A DNA stretch of 64,000 nt from an uncultured Clostridia bacterium (GTDB lineage: Bacteria > Bacillota > Clostridia > TANB77 > CAG-508), in assembly GCA_948976265.1 (NCBI GenBank), contig CARFUA010000001.1:155469-219468 (forward strand). The letters are read 5' to 3'. The translations under genes were made by a program, and so were the position numbers. Positions 32,844-42,500 of this stretch are shown here, piece by piece; positions within the stretch are counted from its first letter, which is position 1; each line of letters starts with the position of its first letter. The notes beneath the pieces are model-generated. The model was given only the letters and a program-made list of their open reading frames with translations. It had not been told where the DNA came from and did no database searches.

Positions 32844-35174
32844 ATGAAAAAATTTATTAAAAATAAGGGAATTACGTTGATTGCTCTAGTAGTTACCGTT
32901 ATTGTATTGGTAATTCTGGTGGGGGTAGTAATAAATGCGATTATGAACGAAGGCGGAATTTTTAATCGCGCAGAAGCTAGTGCTTTTAAAGCCAAAATGT
33001 CTAAAATCGCTGAAGAATTAGATTTATACAATATGGCGCTCATGATGGATAGCATGGAAAATGGAACGCCACTAGTTAAAATTAATGCAGGTGAACTACT
33101 TAAAGAAATCAATACGGATTCAGATAGTGAACTGAATTTAAAAGAAGAAGATATATTAGATATTAAGAAAGTGCTGGAAAGTGTTGGAAATGAAGAAGAA
33201 AAATATGTGATTGTGTATAATGGCGAATTATATTATGTGACGCAAACCCAAAATGATAAACAAGCGCAATGGTGTCAAGAAATAGGAATTAAAATTTGGG
33301 ATTACATTAAGGCTTCAGGAATAAAAGTTGTCAACGGAAATTATGAATTAGTAAAAGGTGTTTATTTATGCACACCAAAGTTGAACACTGGATTTACAAA
33401 AGAAAATACAAGATATATCATCGAAAAAGACGGAAACCTAAGTGTTGGAAATTGGATTAACAGAAGACCAGATGACGATTGGTACGATTACGCAAATCAA
33501 AAATGGGCCAATTTATATGTCGAAAATAACGGTGTAGAAAGTTACTATGTATGGATTCCAAGATATGTTTATAAAGTAGATGATGAAAAATCTGTATCTG
33601 GAAATGAAAGAATGGATGTCAAATTTGTCGACACCAATAATTGTTACAAAAATCCAGATAACGATGCTGTAACCACTTGGGAACAATTGCAAGAACAAGG
33701 TTATCAATTGCCAGAGGCATTTTGGTGGGACAATAATGGAAATGGAACGGAAGAAGCAGAGGAGAGACTTCCAGGTTATTGGATGAGTAAATATCAACTA
33801 TCGGAGTTGACGGAATATACTCTAGATTTTAGTACAGCAGCAACAACTAACTCAATCACGATTCAAGATATTAAATTAAATACAAACAAAACGGTTGCAA
33901 AATATACGTATGCTATTAATGGAAGCATAATAGAAGAAGCGACAAATGCAACAGGCAAAAATTATACCATCAAAAATTTGGCAAAAGGAAACAAAGTAAT
34001 CAATGTCACAGCGCTTGATGAAAATGGTGAAATTATTGGAAGTATGACAAAAATTTACGAAGTTGCAGATGTGAATGAACCAGATGTAAGCGCCTTTGAC
34101 CCAAGTACAACATTCTACGTTTATTGGGATGAAGAAGGAAACGAGCACAACGAAATTCCAATTTCAATGGATCCACCAACGGATTGGTACGACTACACAA
34201 CTGCAAACTGGGCCAATATTGTGACTAGAAATGATGGATTAGAAAGCTATTATGTATGGATTCCAAGATATCAATATGCTTTAGATGCAACTTCAAAACC
34301 AGAAAAATCCTATGTAAAATTCATCAAAGGGACAAGTACTGATACCGATCCAGGTTATCAAATTCCAGAAGCATTTTGGTGGGACAATAATGGAAATGGC
34401 GAAAAAGAAGAAGGAGAACAATTAACTGGTTATTGGATGTCCAAATATCAACTAACAAATGAAGAAAACAAGCCAAGAATCAACGCAGAAATGACAGCAA
34501 CAAGTACGATAATTCGAATCAATGATATAACAGGAACTTTGGTAGAAGAATTCGGAAATAATATTCAATATGAATACTATATCAACGGCAAAAAAATGAC
34601 CAATGCCAAAGGAAATAGCAGTACAGAACATTATGAATATACCAACTTGACAAACAACACAACCTATACCATAAATATCATTGCTAGAAATAAAACAAAC
34701 AATGCTTATATTGGTGCAATTACCAAAAAGATAAAAACCATAGAACCATACAAACCAGATGTTTCAAGTTTTAATAAGGATTGTACCTATTATGTAGAAT
34801 ATCAAGAAAATGGAACAGAGAAAAGAACACCAATTTCAGCGTCAGCTCCAGAAAATTGGTATGATTATAGCAAACAACAATGGGCCAATATTGTAACAAC
34901 TGGAACAGACGAGGCAGGCAATGCAACAGAAACATATTTTGTATGGATTCCAAGATACGAATATAAAATATTAGCTGATAGAACCAATTTAGATACTTCC
35001 AATCGAAGAATTGACGTAAACTTTATTACAACCGATATAACGGAAGAAAACTGCACGCCAGGTTATCAAGTTCCAGAAGCATTTTGGTGGGATAATAATG
35101 GAAATGGCGAAAAAGAAGAAGGGGAGCAATTAACAGGATATTGGATTACGAAATATCAATTAAATACTAATTAA
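32844..35174 (+). CDS. Prepilin-like surface protein with three repeated WYDY/YYVWIPRY modules
   Basis: 776 residues. The prepilin signal GITLIALVVTVIVLVILVGVV lies near 9-29, followed by a helical stalk. Three modules (about 210-310, 440-530 and 670-770) each contain WYDY...WAN, ES/ETYxVWIPRY, GYQxPEAFWWDNNGNG and TGYW(M/I)xKYQL. Fibronectin-like linker domains lie between them. This repeat type is widespread in surface proteins of gut Clostridia. The role is unknown, and assembly into a pilus or pseudopilus is inferred from the N-terminus. Confidence 0.8.
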   Translation: MKKFIKNKGITLIALVVTVIVLVILVGVVINAIMNEGGIFNRAEASAFKAKMSKIAEELDLYNMALMMDSMENGTPLVKINAGELLKEINTDSDSELNLKEEDILDIKKVLESVGNEEEKYVIVYNGELYYVTQTQNDKQAQWCQEIGIKIWDYIKASGIKVVNGNYELVKGVYLCTPKLNTGFTKENTRYIIEKDGNLSVGNWINRRPDDDWYDYANQKWANLYVENNGVESYYVWIPRYVYKVDDEKSVSGNERMDVKFVDTNNCYKNPDNDAVTTWEQLQEQGYQLPEAFWWDNNGNGTEEAEERLPGYWMSKYQLSELTEYTLDFSTAATTNSITIQDIKLNTNKTVAKYTYAINGSIIEEATNATGKNYTIKNLAKGNKVINVTALDENGEIIGSMTKIYEVADVNEPDVSAFDPSTTFYVYWDEEGNEHNEIPISMDPPTDWYDYTTANWANIVTRNDGLESYYVWIPRYQYALDATSKPEKSYVKFIKGTSTDTDPGYQIPEAFWWDNNGNGEKEEGEQLTGYWMSKYQLTNEENKPRINAEMTATSTIIRINDITGTLVEEFGNNIQYEYYINGKKMTNAKGNSSTEHYEYTNLTNNTTYTINIIARNKTNNAYIGAITKKIKTIEPYKPDVSSFNKDCTYYVEYQENGTEKRTPISASAPENWYDYSKQQWANIVTTGTDEAGNATETYFVWIPRYEYKILADRTNLDTSNRRIDVNFITTDITEENCTPGYQVPEAFWWDNNGNGEKEEGEQLTGYWITKYQLNTN

Positions 35175-35179
35175 CTTCC

Positions 35180-35208
35180 AAAGGGCGCGGAAAATCGTGC
35201 CCTTTTAA
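35180..35208 (+). terminator. Terminator
   Basis: AAAGGGC (35180-35186) / GCCCTTT (35199-35205), extended by weaker pairs, then TT. Confidence 0.7.
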
Positions 35209-35296
35209 AATAAATTAAAATTATTTCAAAAATTAATTTACATTAAAAAATGGATATGTTATAATTATTTTGTAGTATAAAAAATGAGGTGGAAAA

Positions 35297-36313
35297 ATGA
35301 ACCAAATTCTAGATTATGTTCCAAATAGTAAATCCAATAAATCAAAAGGATCTGACAGTATTGTTAGAGTTTTTGCGATTTTATTAATTATTTTTGCAAT
35401 TGCCCTAATTGGTGTTGTGGGATATAATATATTGTCCAATAAAACTGAAATAAATAAAGAAAATCAACAAGCAACAAAAGCCAATATATCAGTAGAAGTA
35501 AAAGAAGCGAAAGTTACAATGAAAGTTGTTCATGATAAAAAAATCCAGAAGTTGATTTATAGTTGGAATACTAGTTCAGAAAGAACGATAAAAGGTTCCG
35601 AAAAATACATGGAAGAAACAATTGAAGTTCCAGCAGGAGATAATACATTGCACATCAAAGTAATTGACGAAATGGGAACAGAAACAATATATGATGAAGA
35701 AATTTCTTCTGACAAAGGAGTTGACATTATTAATCCAGTCATTAAACTAGAAGTAACCAATGAGAAAAAATTAAAAATAACGGTAACAGACGAAACAGTG
35801 TTAGACTTTATGACCTATCGTTGGAATGAAGAAGAAGAAAAAACCGTTTATGCAGAAGAAGGAAGCAAGGAAATTGTTACAGAAATTGAAATATTAAAAG
35901 GTGAAAATGACTTGACAATTGTTGCCGTAGATGGAAGTAGCAACACTACAACAGAAACCAAAAATTTCACAGGTCTTACAAAACCAGAAGTAGTTGTAAC
36001 ATTATCTGCAGATGGAAGCAGTATCAACATAAGTGCTACGCATGAAAATGGAATCGAATCAGTTGCGTTCAATTTCAACAATGTGGACTATAATGTAGAC
36101 ATTGGAAACGATAAACCAACCAGTATGCAATTCTCTCAAAAATTAGATGTTGGTTATAACCGAATTATTCTTACTGTAAAAAGTGTGGAAGGAACAGAAA
36201 CCGTATTTGATGGAGAATGTAACTACGGAGATGCCAATACTGGCACAACTCCTGATACGCAAAATACCACCACAAACGAAACTCCAACCAATGAAACAAC
36301 AGAAGGAGTTTAA
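35297..36313 (+). CDS. Membrane-anchored protein with Ig-like repeats
   Basis: 338 residues: N-terminal cytoplasmic segment, one membrane helix (about 26-48), then about three strand-rich Ig-like repeats (each with a Y-W/R-N..E..KTV and GENDL/GDNTLHIKVID pattern). The tail is Thr/Asn-rich (TTTNETPTNETTEGV). The extracytoplasmic part is probably adhesive or structural. It is followed 46 nt later by the GGDEF gene. Confidence 0.65.
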   Translation: MNQILDYVPNSKSNKSKGSDSIVRVFAILLIIFAIALIGVVGYNILSNKTEINKENQQATKANISVEVKEAKVTMKVVHDKKIQKLIYSWNTSSERTIKGSEKYMEETIEVPAGDNTLHIKVIDEMGTETIYDEEISSDKGVDIINPVIKLEVTNEKKLKITVTDETVLDFMTYRWNEEEEKTVYAEEGSKEIVTEIEILKGENDLTIVAVDGSSNTTTETKNFTGLTKPEVVVTLSADGSSINISATHENGIESVAFNFNNVDYNVDIGNDKPTSMQFSQKLDVGYNRIILTVKSVEGTETVFDGECNYGDANTGTTPDTQNTTTNETPTNETTEGV

Positions 36314-36359
36314 ACCCGCGAATCGGAATTACCACAGAAAAAGAATCAGGAGAAAACAA

Positions 36360-37298
36360 ATGATACAGGATATATATGTGATTGATGATAAAAAAGAGTT
36401 AATTGTCACACTCAATAATTTATTTGCAGGCTTAAATCGCTATCGATTCATCAATGTAAAAGCAGAAGAATTGGAACTAGCTTTAAAGAACATTCCAGCT
36501 TTGATTATTGTAGATGAAGACAATACCAATGTAGATATAATTGACATTTGCCATACCATTCGAAATGATGATAACAACAGCATAACACCAGTTGCCATTG
36601 TCAGTTCCAATGTGGGAAAGCAGCATCGAATTGACATTTTAAAAACATCCGTACAATATTTTATCAAAAAACCAATTGATGAACAGTATTTGTTTTACAC
36701 AGTGAAAAATATTGTCGAACTCTTATATACCAACCGAAAAATAAGTCCACTCACAGGGCTTCCAGGCAATGTACAAATTCAAGCCGAGATGAAAAAACGT
36801 TTACTGAATCAAGAAACATTTGCCATTTTATATTTTGATTTGGACAATTTTAAAGCCTACAATGACGTTTATGGTTTTTCAAATGGTGACGAAATCATAA
36901 AATTTACAGCCAAAGTGATTTCCCAAAATATTCACAACGTAGAAAATGGCAACAATTTTATTGGACACATTGGCGGTGATGATTTTGTAGCTATTGTCAA
37001 CAAAACGGATTACGATAAAATTTGTCAAGAAATCATTATTGCATTTGATACTGGCGTTGAAAAATTTTATGATAAAAATGATGTGCAAAGAGGTTACGTC
37101 GAAATTGAAAATCGAAGGGGCAATTTAGAGCAATTTCCCATGACAACAATTTCAATTGCGGTAGTAGAAGTTGACCCAGTAATATTTAAGTCAACATTAG
37201 AAATTGGCGAAGTTGGCGCTCAAGTAAAACATAGAGCAAAATCAATTATGGGAAGTGCCTATGTAATCAATCGCCGAAGAATTCAATCTGAGGAATAA
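36360..37298 (+). CDS. Receiver-like plus GGDEF protein
   Basis: 312 residues from ATG 36360 (AGGAGAAAA). Residues 1-120 have a response-regulator-like fold (VIDD..., IIVDED, ...YFIKKPI). The GGDEF domain follows, with the active-site loop GGDDF near 205 and DLDNFKAYND upstream, so the cyclase site looks intact. It would make cyclic di-GMP under control of the receiver. No sensor kinase is adjacent. Placed among surface-protein genes, it may tune adhesion (inference). Confidence 0.85.
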   Translation: MIQDIYVIDDKKELIVTLNNLFAGLNRYRFINVKAEELELALKNIPALIIVDEDNTNVDIIDICHTIRNDDNNSITPVAIVSSNVGKQHRIDILKTSVQYFIKKPIDEQYLFYTVKNIVELLYTNRKISPLTGLPGNVQIQAEMKKRLLNQETFAILYFDLDNFKAYNDVYGFSNGDEIIKFTAKVISQNIHNVENGNNFIGHIGGDDFVAIVNKTDYDKICQEIIIAFDTGVEKFYDKNDVQRGYVEIENRRGNLEQFPMTTISIAVVEVDPVIFKSTLEIGEVGAQVKHRAKSIMGSAYVINRRRIQSEE

Positions 37299-37331
37299 AG
37301 TTAGCAAATTTTGAATTTGCTAACTTTTTCA
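37297..37331 (+). terminator. Terminator
   Basis: A 14-bp perfect stem (37297-37310 / 37314-37327) and a T run. Confidence 0.85.
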
Positions 37332-37472
37332 TTTTAAGGAAAAAGGAATATAAAATTTTTTTGTACATATTATGTAATAAGAAAAATATTTATTAATTAA
37401 TAAATTTGAGGATTTGAAAAGGAGGAATGCAGAATATTGATTTTATGTCAATTCAATATCATGAAAATTGGA

Positions 37473-37501
37473 TTGACAAAATAAAAATTTAATAATATAA
37501 T
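37473..37501 (+). promoter_or_regulatory. Promoter of the G5/3D gene
   Basis: TTGACA (37473-37478), a 17-bp spacer and TATAAT (37496-37501). Confidence 0.7.
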
Positions 37502-37532
37502 AACAATGTCACTTAAAAGGAGGGACAAATTT

Positions 37533-38492
37533 ATGAAAACAGATGATAAATTGTCAATGAGAATCATTCGCAAGATTGCTTTTGTTAGTATTGTGTTTGT
37601 TTGTATATTTGCAATTGGGGTTATGGCAGCTAAATCAGAAGTCAATTCTGTAACGATTATCTTTGCCGATGACTGTGAAACAACCGTAATGACAGCTAAA
37701 ACATTAGTTGCAGACATCTTGGCAGAAAATCATATTATCCTAGAAGCAGACGAACGAGTTTATCCAGATTTTGATTCAAATCTTGATTTGACAAAAACAA
37801 TTACTATCACAAAAGCAACCGAAGAAAGAAAAGTGATTGCAGAAGAAGTAGAAAGTATTTCTACCGAAGAAATCTTAGGAAAATATATCACTGTTACAGA
37901 AAAAATCATTACAGAGCAAATTGAGATACCATATGAAACCATCACTAAAGACGTTTCTTCCTCTGGAACAGAAACTAAAAACAAAGTATTGCAAGAAGGC
38001 GAAAATGGTATCAAAGAAATAAAATATAAAGTACAATATCAAAACGAAGAAGAAAAATCCAGAGAAATGATTTCTGAAACTGTTATAAAAGAACCAGTAC
38101 CTAAAATTATTCAGATTTCAACAAAAGTAGTTGCCAGATCTTCTGTAAGCAGAAATTCAAGTGCTAACATTGCAGCAAGTGTACAAGGAAAAACACCAAG
38201 TGTAGTAACGTTAAACACATCAGCTTATTGTGCAGCATCTTGTGGAGGAAATACAAGAACAGCAAGTGGTGCGCCAGCGTCTTCTTGGCACACAGTAGCA
38301 GCGGGAAGAGGTTATCCTGCTGGAACAGTTATTTATATTCCTTATTTTGCTAACAAACCAAATGGCGGATGGTTTGTCGTACAAGATACAGGAGGCGCTA
38401 TTACAAACAATCACTTAGATATTTGGATGAATTCCATGTCAGAATGTTTGAGTTTTGGTAGAAGAAACTTAGAATGTCATATTTATAGATAA
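37533..38492 (+). CDS. YabE-like G5/3D-domain cell-wall protein
   Basis: 319 residues from ATG 37533. A membrane/signal segment (about 10-30) is followed by a DUF348-like TAKTLVADILAENHIIL region, a G5 domain (about 110-185) and a C-terminal 3D domain with NTSAYCAASCGG, YPAGTVIYIPYF and VVQDTGGAITNNHLDIWM carrying the three catalytic-type Asp. 3D domains are peptidoglycan lytic transglycosylases, related to MltA and resuscitation factors. Confidence 0.88.
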   Translation: MKTDDKLSMRIIRKIAFVSIVFVCIFAIGVMAAKSEVNSVTIIFADDCETTVMTAKTLVADILAENHIILEADERVYPDFDSNLDLTKTITITKATEERKVIAEEVESISTEEILGKYITVTEKIITEQIEIPYETITKDVSSSGTETKNKVLQEGENGIKEIKYKVQYQNEEEKSREMISETVIKEPVPKIIQISTKVVARSSVSRNSSANIAASVQGKTPSVVTLNTSAYCAASCGGNTRTASGAPASSWHTVAAGRGYPAGTVIYIPYFANKPNGGWFVVQDTGGAITNNHLDIWMNSMSECLSFGRRNLECHIYR

Positions 38493-38498
38493 AGAAAA

Positions 38499-38538
38499 TG
38501 AACTATTAAGGAAAATCCTTAATAGTTCATTTTTTTAT
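38499..38538 (+). terminator. Terminator
   Basis: A 14-bp perfect stem (38499-38512 / 38516-38529) followed by TTTTTTT. Confidence 0.85.
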
Positions 38539-38621
38539 TAAAACTGAATTGTAAAATATAGATGTATGATTAATATTTAGCAGCATAAGAAAAGCATGAA
38601 TACTAAAAAAGAAGATGTATT

Positions 38622-39320
38622 TTATTGAAAATAATCCATAATTCCTGTATAAATACCCCAAGCCAAGATTTCTTGATAATTATCTGTTTGAAGCATATCA
38701 CACTCATTCGAATTAGATAAAAATCCACATTCCACAATCGTAAAAGGAATTTCCAAATGTTTTGCTAAATAAATATCAGGCATTTTTTCAGGAACACGTT
38801 TACTTTCTTTTTGAATAGCGTAATTCAAATTTTCTTGTATGCTAGTTGCAAGATTTGAACTCTTCTCATTTTCCAATTGATAAAATGTCTGCCAACCACT
38901 ATATTGTGATTGGGCAATTTTGTTCAAATGAATGGATACAAAAATTTCGGCTCCCGAATGATTCCCAATTTCTACACGATTTTTCATATCGGAAACTTTC
39001 TTTTTTCGAATTGTATCAGCTTCTAATTCATAAATACCATTTTCATCCGAACGTGTTAAAATTACTTGACAACCAGAGTTCTCCAACAATTTTTGCAATT
39101 TTTGCACAATTGACAAATTAATGCTAGACTCATAAGTGCCATCTTCTGCTTCTGCTCCGCCATCTGGCAAACCATGCCCTGCATCCAAAATCACTACATG
39201 ACTTGAAACAGGCGTAGAAGAAGTTTCCAACCAAACAGGATTTGTAACATTAAAAAACACGATGGAAACAATAATACAAGATAATATAAATACTATTTTT
39301 TTCTTATTTATTAAAATCAT
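38622..39320 (-). CDS. cwlD: N-acetylmuramoyl-L-alanine amidase, CwlD-like
   Basis: 232 residues with an N-terminal membrane anchor (about 8-26). Amidase_3 fold: ILDAGHGLPDGGAE (zinc His), E of YESSINL (zinc Glu), VSIHLN (zinc His) and the catalytic Glu in IVECGFLSN. CwlD removes stem peptides in spore cortex synthesis, so the organism may sporulate. A vegetative role is also possible. Confidence 0.9.
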   Translation of the reverse strand: MILINKKKIVFILSCIIVSIVFFNVTNPVWLETSSTPVSSHVVILDAGHGLPDGGAEAEDGTYESSINLSIVQKLQKLLENSGCQVILTRSDENGIYELEADTIRKKKVSDMKNRVEIGNHSGAEIFVSIHLNKIAQSQYSGWQTFYQLENEKSSNLATSIQENLNYAIQKESKRVPEKMPDIYLAKHLEIPFTIVECGFLSNSNECDMLQTDNYQEILAWGIYTGIMDYFQ

Positions 39321-39463
39321 AAAATCACCTTTTTCATTGTATGAAAAAAAAATTAGAATATGTATAAAAAGTGAAAAGTTAGTGATATAAATAAATTATG
39401 GAATCAATAAATAGGAAAGTCGGATTTTATAAAAAATTGCAAACAGAAAAAGTGGCTTGCATT

Positions 39464-39501
39464 ACCACAAAAAGTAACCTTTTGCTTTTTGTGGTTTTTT
39501 G
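39464..39501 (+). terminator. Orphan terminator upstream of the glucan synthase
   Basis: An 11-bp perfect stem (39464-39474 / 39485-39495) and a T run. No plus-strand gene precedes it, so it may end a small leader RNA or act as an attenuator. Confidence 0.65.
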
Positions 39502-39515
39502 ATGCATAAAATTTT

Positions 39516-39549
39516 CTTCATCTACAAAAAATAACCAAAAAAGATGAAG
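39516..39549 (+). promoter_or_regulatory. Stem that could mask the ribosome site of the glucan synthase gene
   Basis: CTTCATCT (39516-39523) can pair with AGATGAAG (39542-39549), which overlaps the AAGGAGA ribosome site before ATG 39559. Confidence 0.4.
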
Positions 39550-39558
39550 GAGAATTTT

Positions 39559-42500
39559 ATGAAAAAAAATAGAAGCCTAAATATCAGGGGAACGTTATTA
39601 GACCGAAATCAATTAAGTCAGTATATTGAAAAAGTTGCAGCAGAGCATAATGTCAGAAGTTTGTCAAGTAAAGATACGTATCCTGTGCCAGCAGTAAAAG
39701 AGGATTATAAGTTTATTTTAGAAACTTATCGATTATTGGATAAGCATATTAAACTTGGCATAAAAATACATTCTGCTGGTGAATGGCTTTTAGATAATTT
39801 TTATATTATTGAAGAAACCGTTAAATCCATTGAAAAAGAAATGCCTCTTAAAAAATATATTTCCATGATTGGACTTTCCAATGGACGATTTCAAGGATTT
39901 GCAAGAAGTTATGTTTTAGCAGAAGAAATTGTGGCTTATACAGATTGTAAAGTGGATCGAGAAGTCATTGATTTGGCATTGAGAGCTTATCAGAAAAAGA
40001 AATTTTTAAGCATGGACGAAATTTATAATATCGGTACGTTTTTCAAAATTTCCATGATTTCCCATGTACGTGAAGTTTGTGAAAAAATTTATTCTTCGCA
40101 AATCCAGAAATATAAAGTGGAAAGCATTATTGAAAGAGTTATTGACGGAAAAAGTGGAAATGAAAGAAAATTTAAAAATATTTCTAATGTCAAAGTATTT
40201 AGCGAAAGTGAACTCAAATATCCTTTTATTGAATATATGTCCTATAAATTAAAAGTATATGGTAAAAAGGCAATTGAATATCAAGCCGTTTTGGAAAAAG
40301 AAGTATTAAAATTGGGCGTGACACTTTCAGATGTGATTCAAAAAGAACATTTATACATTGCCAATTTAAAAATTAAAATAGGAAATGGAATTACAAGTAT
40401 CAAAGCCATTAATCGAACGAGTTTTTCGGAATTGTTTGGTTATATAAATGTTTCCGAAGAAATTTTGAAAATGGATCCAGCAGGCGTATATGAGTTTATG
40501 GACCAAGATAGCAAATCGTATTATAGAAGTAAAATAGAGGAAATTTCGAAAAAAAGCAAAATATCTGAAATTTACATTTGCGAAAAAGTCATTGAACTCT
40601 GCAATCGATATGAAAATTTCCAAAACTTGGTGGAAAAGAAAAAAGCGCATGTGGGTTATTATTTAATTGGTGACGGAATCGATGAATTAAAAGATGCTTT
40701 AGAAATGAAACATCATAAAAAGATGAAAAAACAAGTCAAAAGTAAAATTTACGTGGCGTGTAATTTAATTATACCAATGTATTTGGATTTTCTAATTAGT
40801 GCCAAAATTAGTTTGAAATATGACTTGACAATGTTAAGTGTATTGATTTGGATTATTTTATATATTCCGATTTCAGAAATCTTTTTAAGGATTTTGAATT
40901 ATGTTTTAGGAAAACTAAAAAAACCAACCAGAATTCCTAAAATTAGCTATGAAGAAGGAATTCCAGAAGACCAAGCCACCTTTGTTGTAATTCCTACAAT
41001 TTTAAAATCGGCGGACAAAGTCAAAGAGATGTTTCAAAAATTAGAAGTTTATTATTTGGCAAATAAATCAGAAAATTTATATTTTGCATTACTAGGAGAT
41101 TGTAGCGAAGAAAAAGCAGAAACCACAAAATTTGACCGAACAGTTATGGAAACAGGAAAAAAATGTGTACGAGAATTAAACCAAAAATATGGAGGATTTG
41201 GGTTTCCTAAATTTCACTTTTTCTATCGAAAAAGGGTTTGGAATACAAGCGAAAAATCATATATTGGTTGGGAAAGAAAAAGAGGACTTTTGGTAACTTT
41301 TAATGAATATATCAAAGGCAAAAGGAAAGATAATTTTTGGGCAAATACTATTGAAGAATCCAAAGAAAATCTGCCAGAAATTAAATATATTATAACATTA
41401 GATAGTGATACAAATTTAAGTCTAGAAACCGCTCAAAAATTAATTGGTGCGATGAGTCATGTGCTAAGTCTTCCAGTGGTTGAGAATAACAAAGTTATAT
41501 CTGGTTACGGCATTATGCAACCACGTATTGGATTGGATATGGATTTGGCAAAGAAAAGTAAATTTATTGAATTATTTAGCATGCAAGGCGGAATTGATTT
41601 TTATACCAACGCGATTTCCGATATTTATCAAGACTATTTTGAAGAAGGAATTTTTACAGGAAAAGGAATTTATGATGTTCAGGTTTACAACCAAATTCTA
41701 GAAGGAGAAATTGAAGAAAACACAGTTTTAAGCCACGATTTATTAGAAGGAAATTTCTTGCGTTGTGGACTCTTAACCGATGTCATGTTACTAGATGGAT
41801 ATCCACTTCGCTATATTCCGTATATTTTAAGAAATCACCGTTGGACTAGAGGCGATTGGCAAATCATAAAATGGCTAAAAAGCAAGCGATTAAACGAAAT
41901 TTCCAAATTTAAAATGTTTGACAATTTACGAAGAAGTTTATTAAATATCACAGCTTTTGTTGGAGTTGTAGCAGGAAACTTTTTTTATTTCCATCACAAA
42001 ATGCTAGGACTTGAAATTGTGTTATGGTCCGTGTTATCCATTGTTATTTCTTGTTTGTTAGAGGGTGTAAATTATATTATATTCAAAGAAAGCAACATAG
42101 AAGGCGCTGTTTATAGTGATAAAAAGTTTTCAAAGGATTTGAAAAATAGCACGATTAGCTTTTTTCGCATTTTACTGACCCTTTTATTTTTGCCTTATGA
42201 AATGTTTAAAAACCTAGATGCGATTTGCAAAAGTATTTATCGTATGAAAACAAAAACCAAATTACTTGAATGGATGACCGCAGAAGACGGCGACAAAAAT
42301 GCCAAAACAGATTTATTATCTCATTTTTTTCAAATGAAATCCAACGTGATTTTTGGTATTTTATTTTTGTTTTTCCAAAATCCATTGGCGATTATTTTGG
42401 GAATTTTATGGATAATTGCGCCAATTGTCGCGTGGTATATTAGTTTGGATGCAGAAACCCAAGTGGAAGTCAGTAAAGAAAATGCTGACTATTTAAAAGA

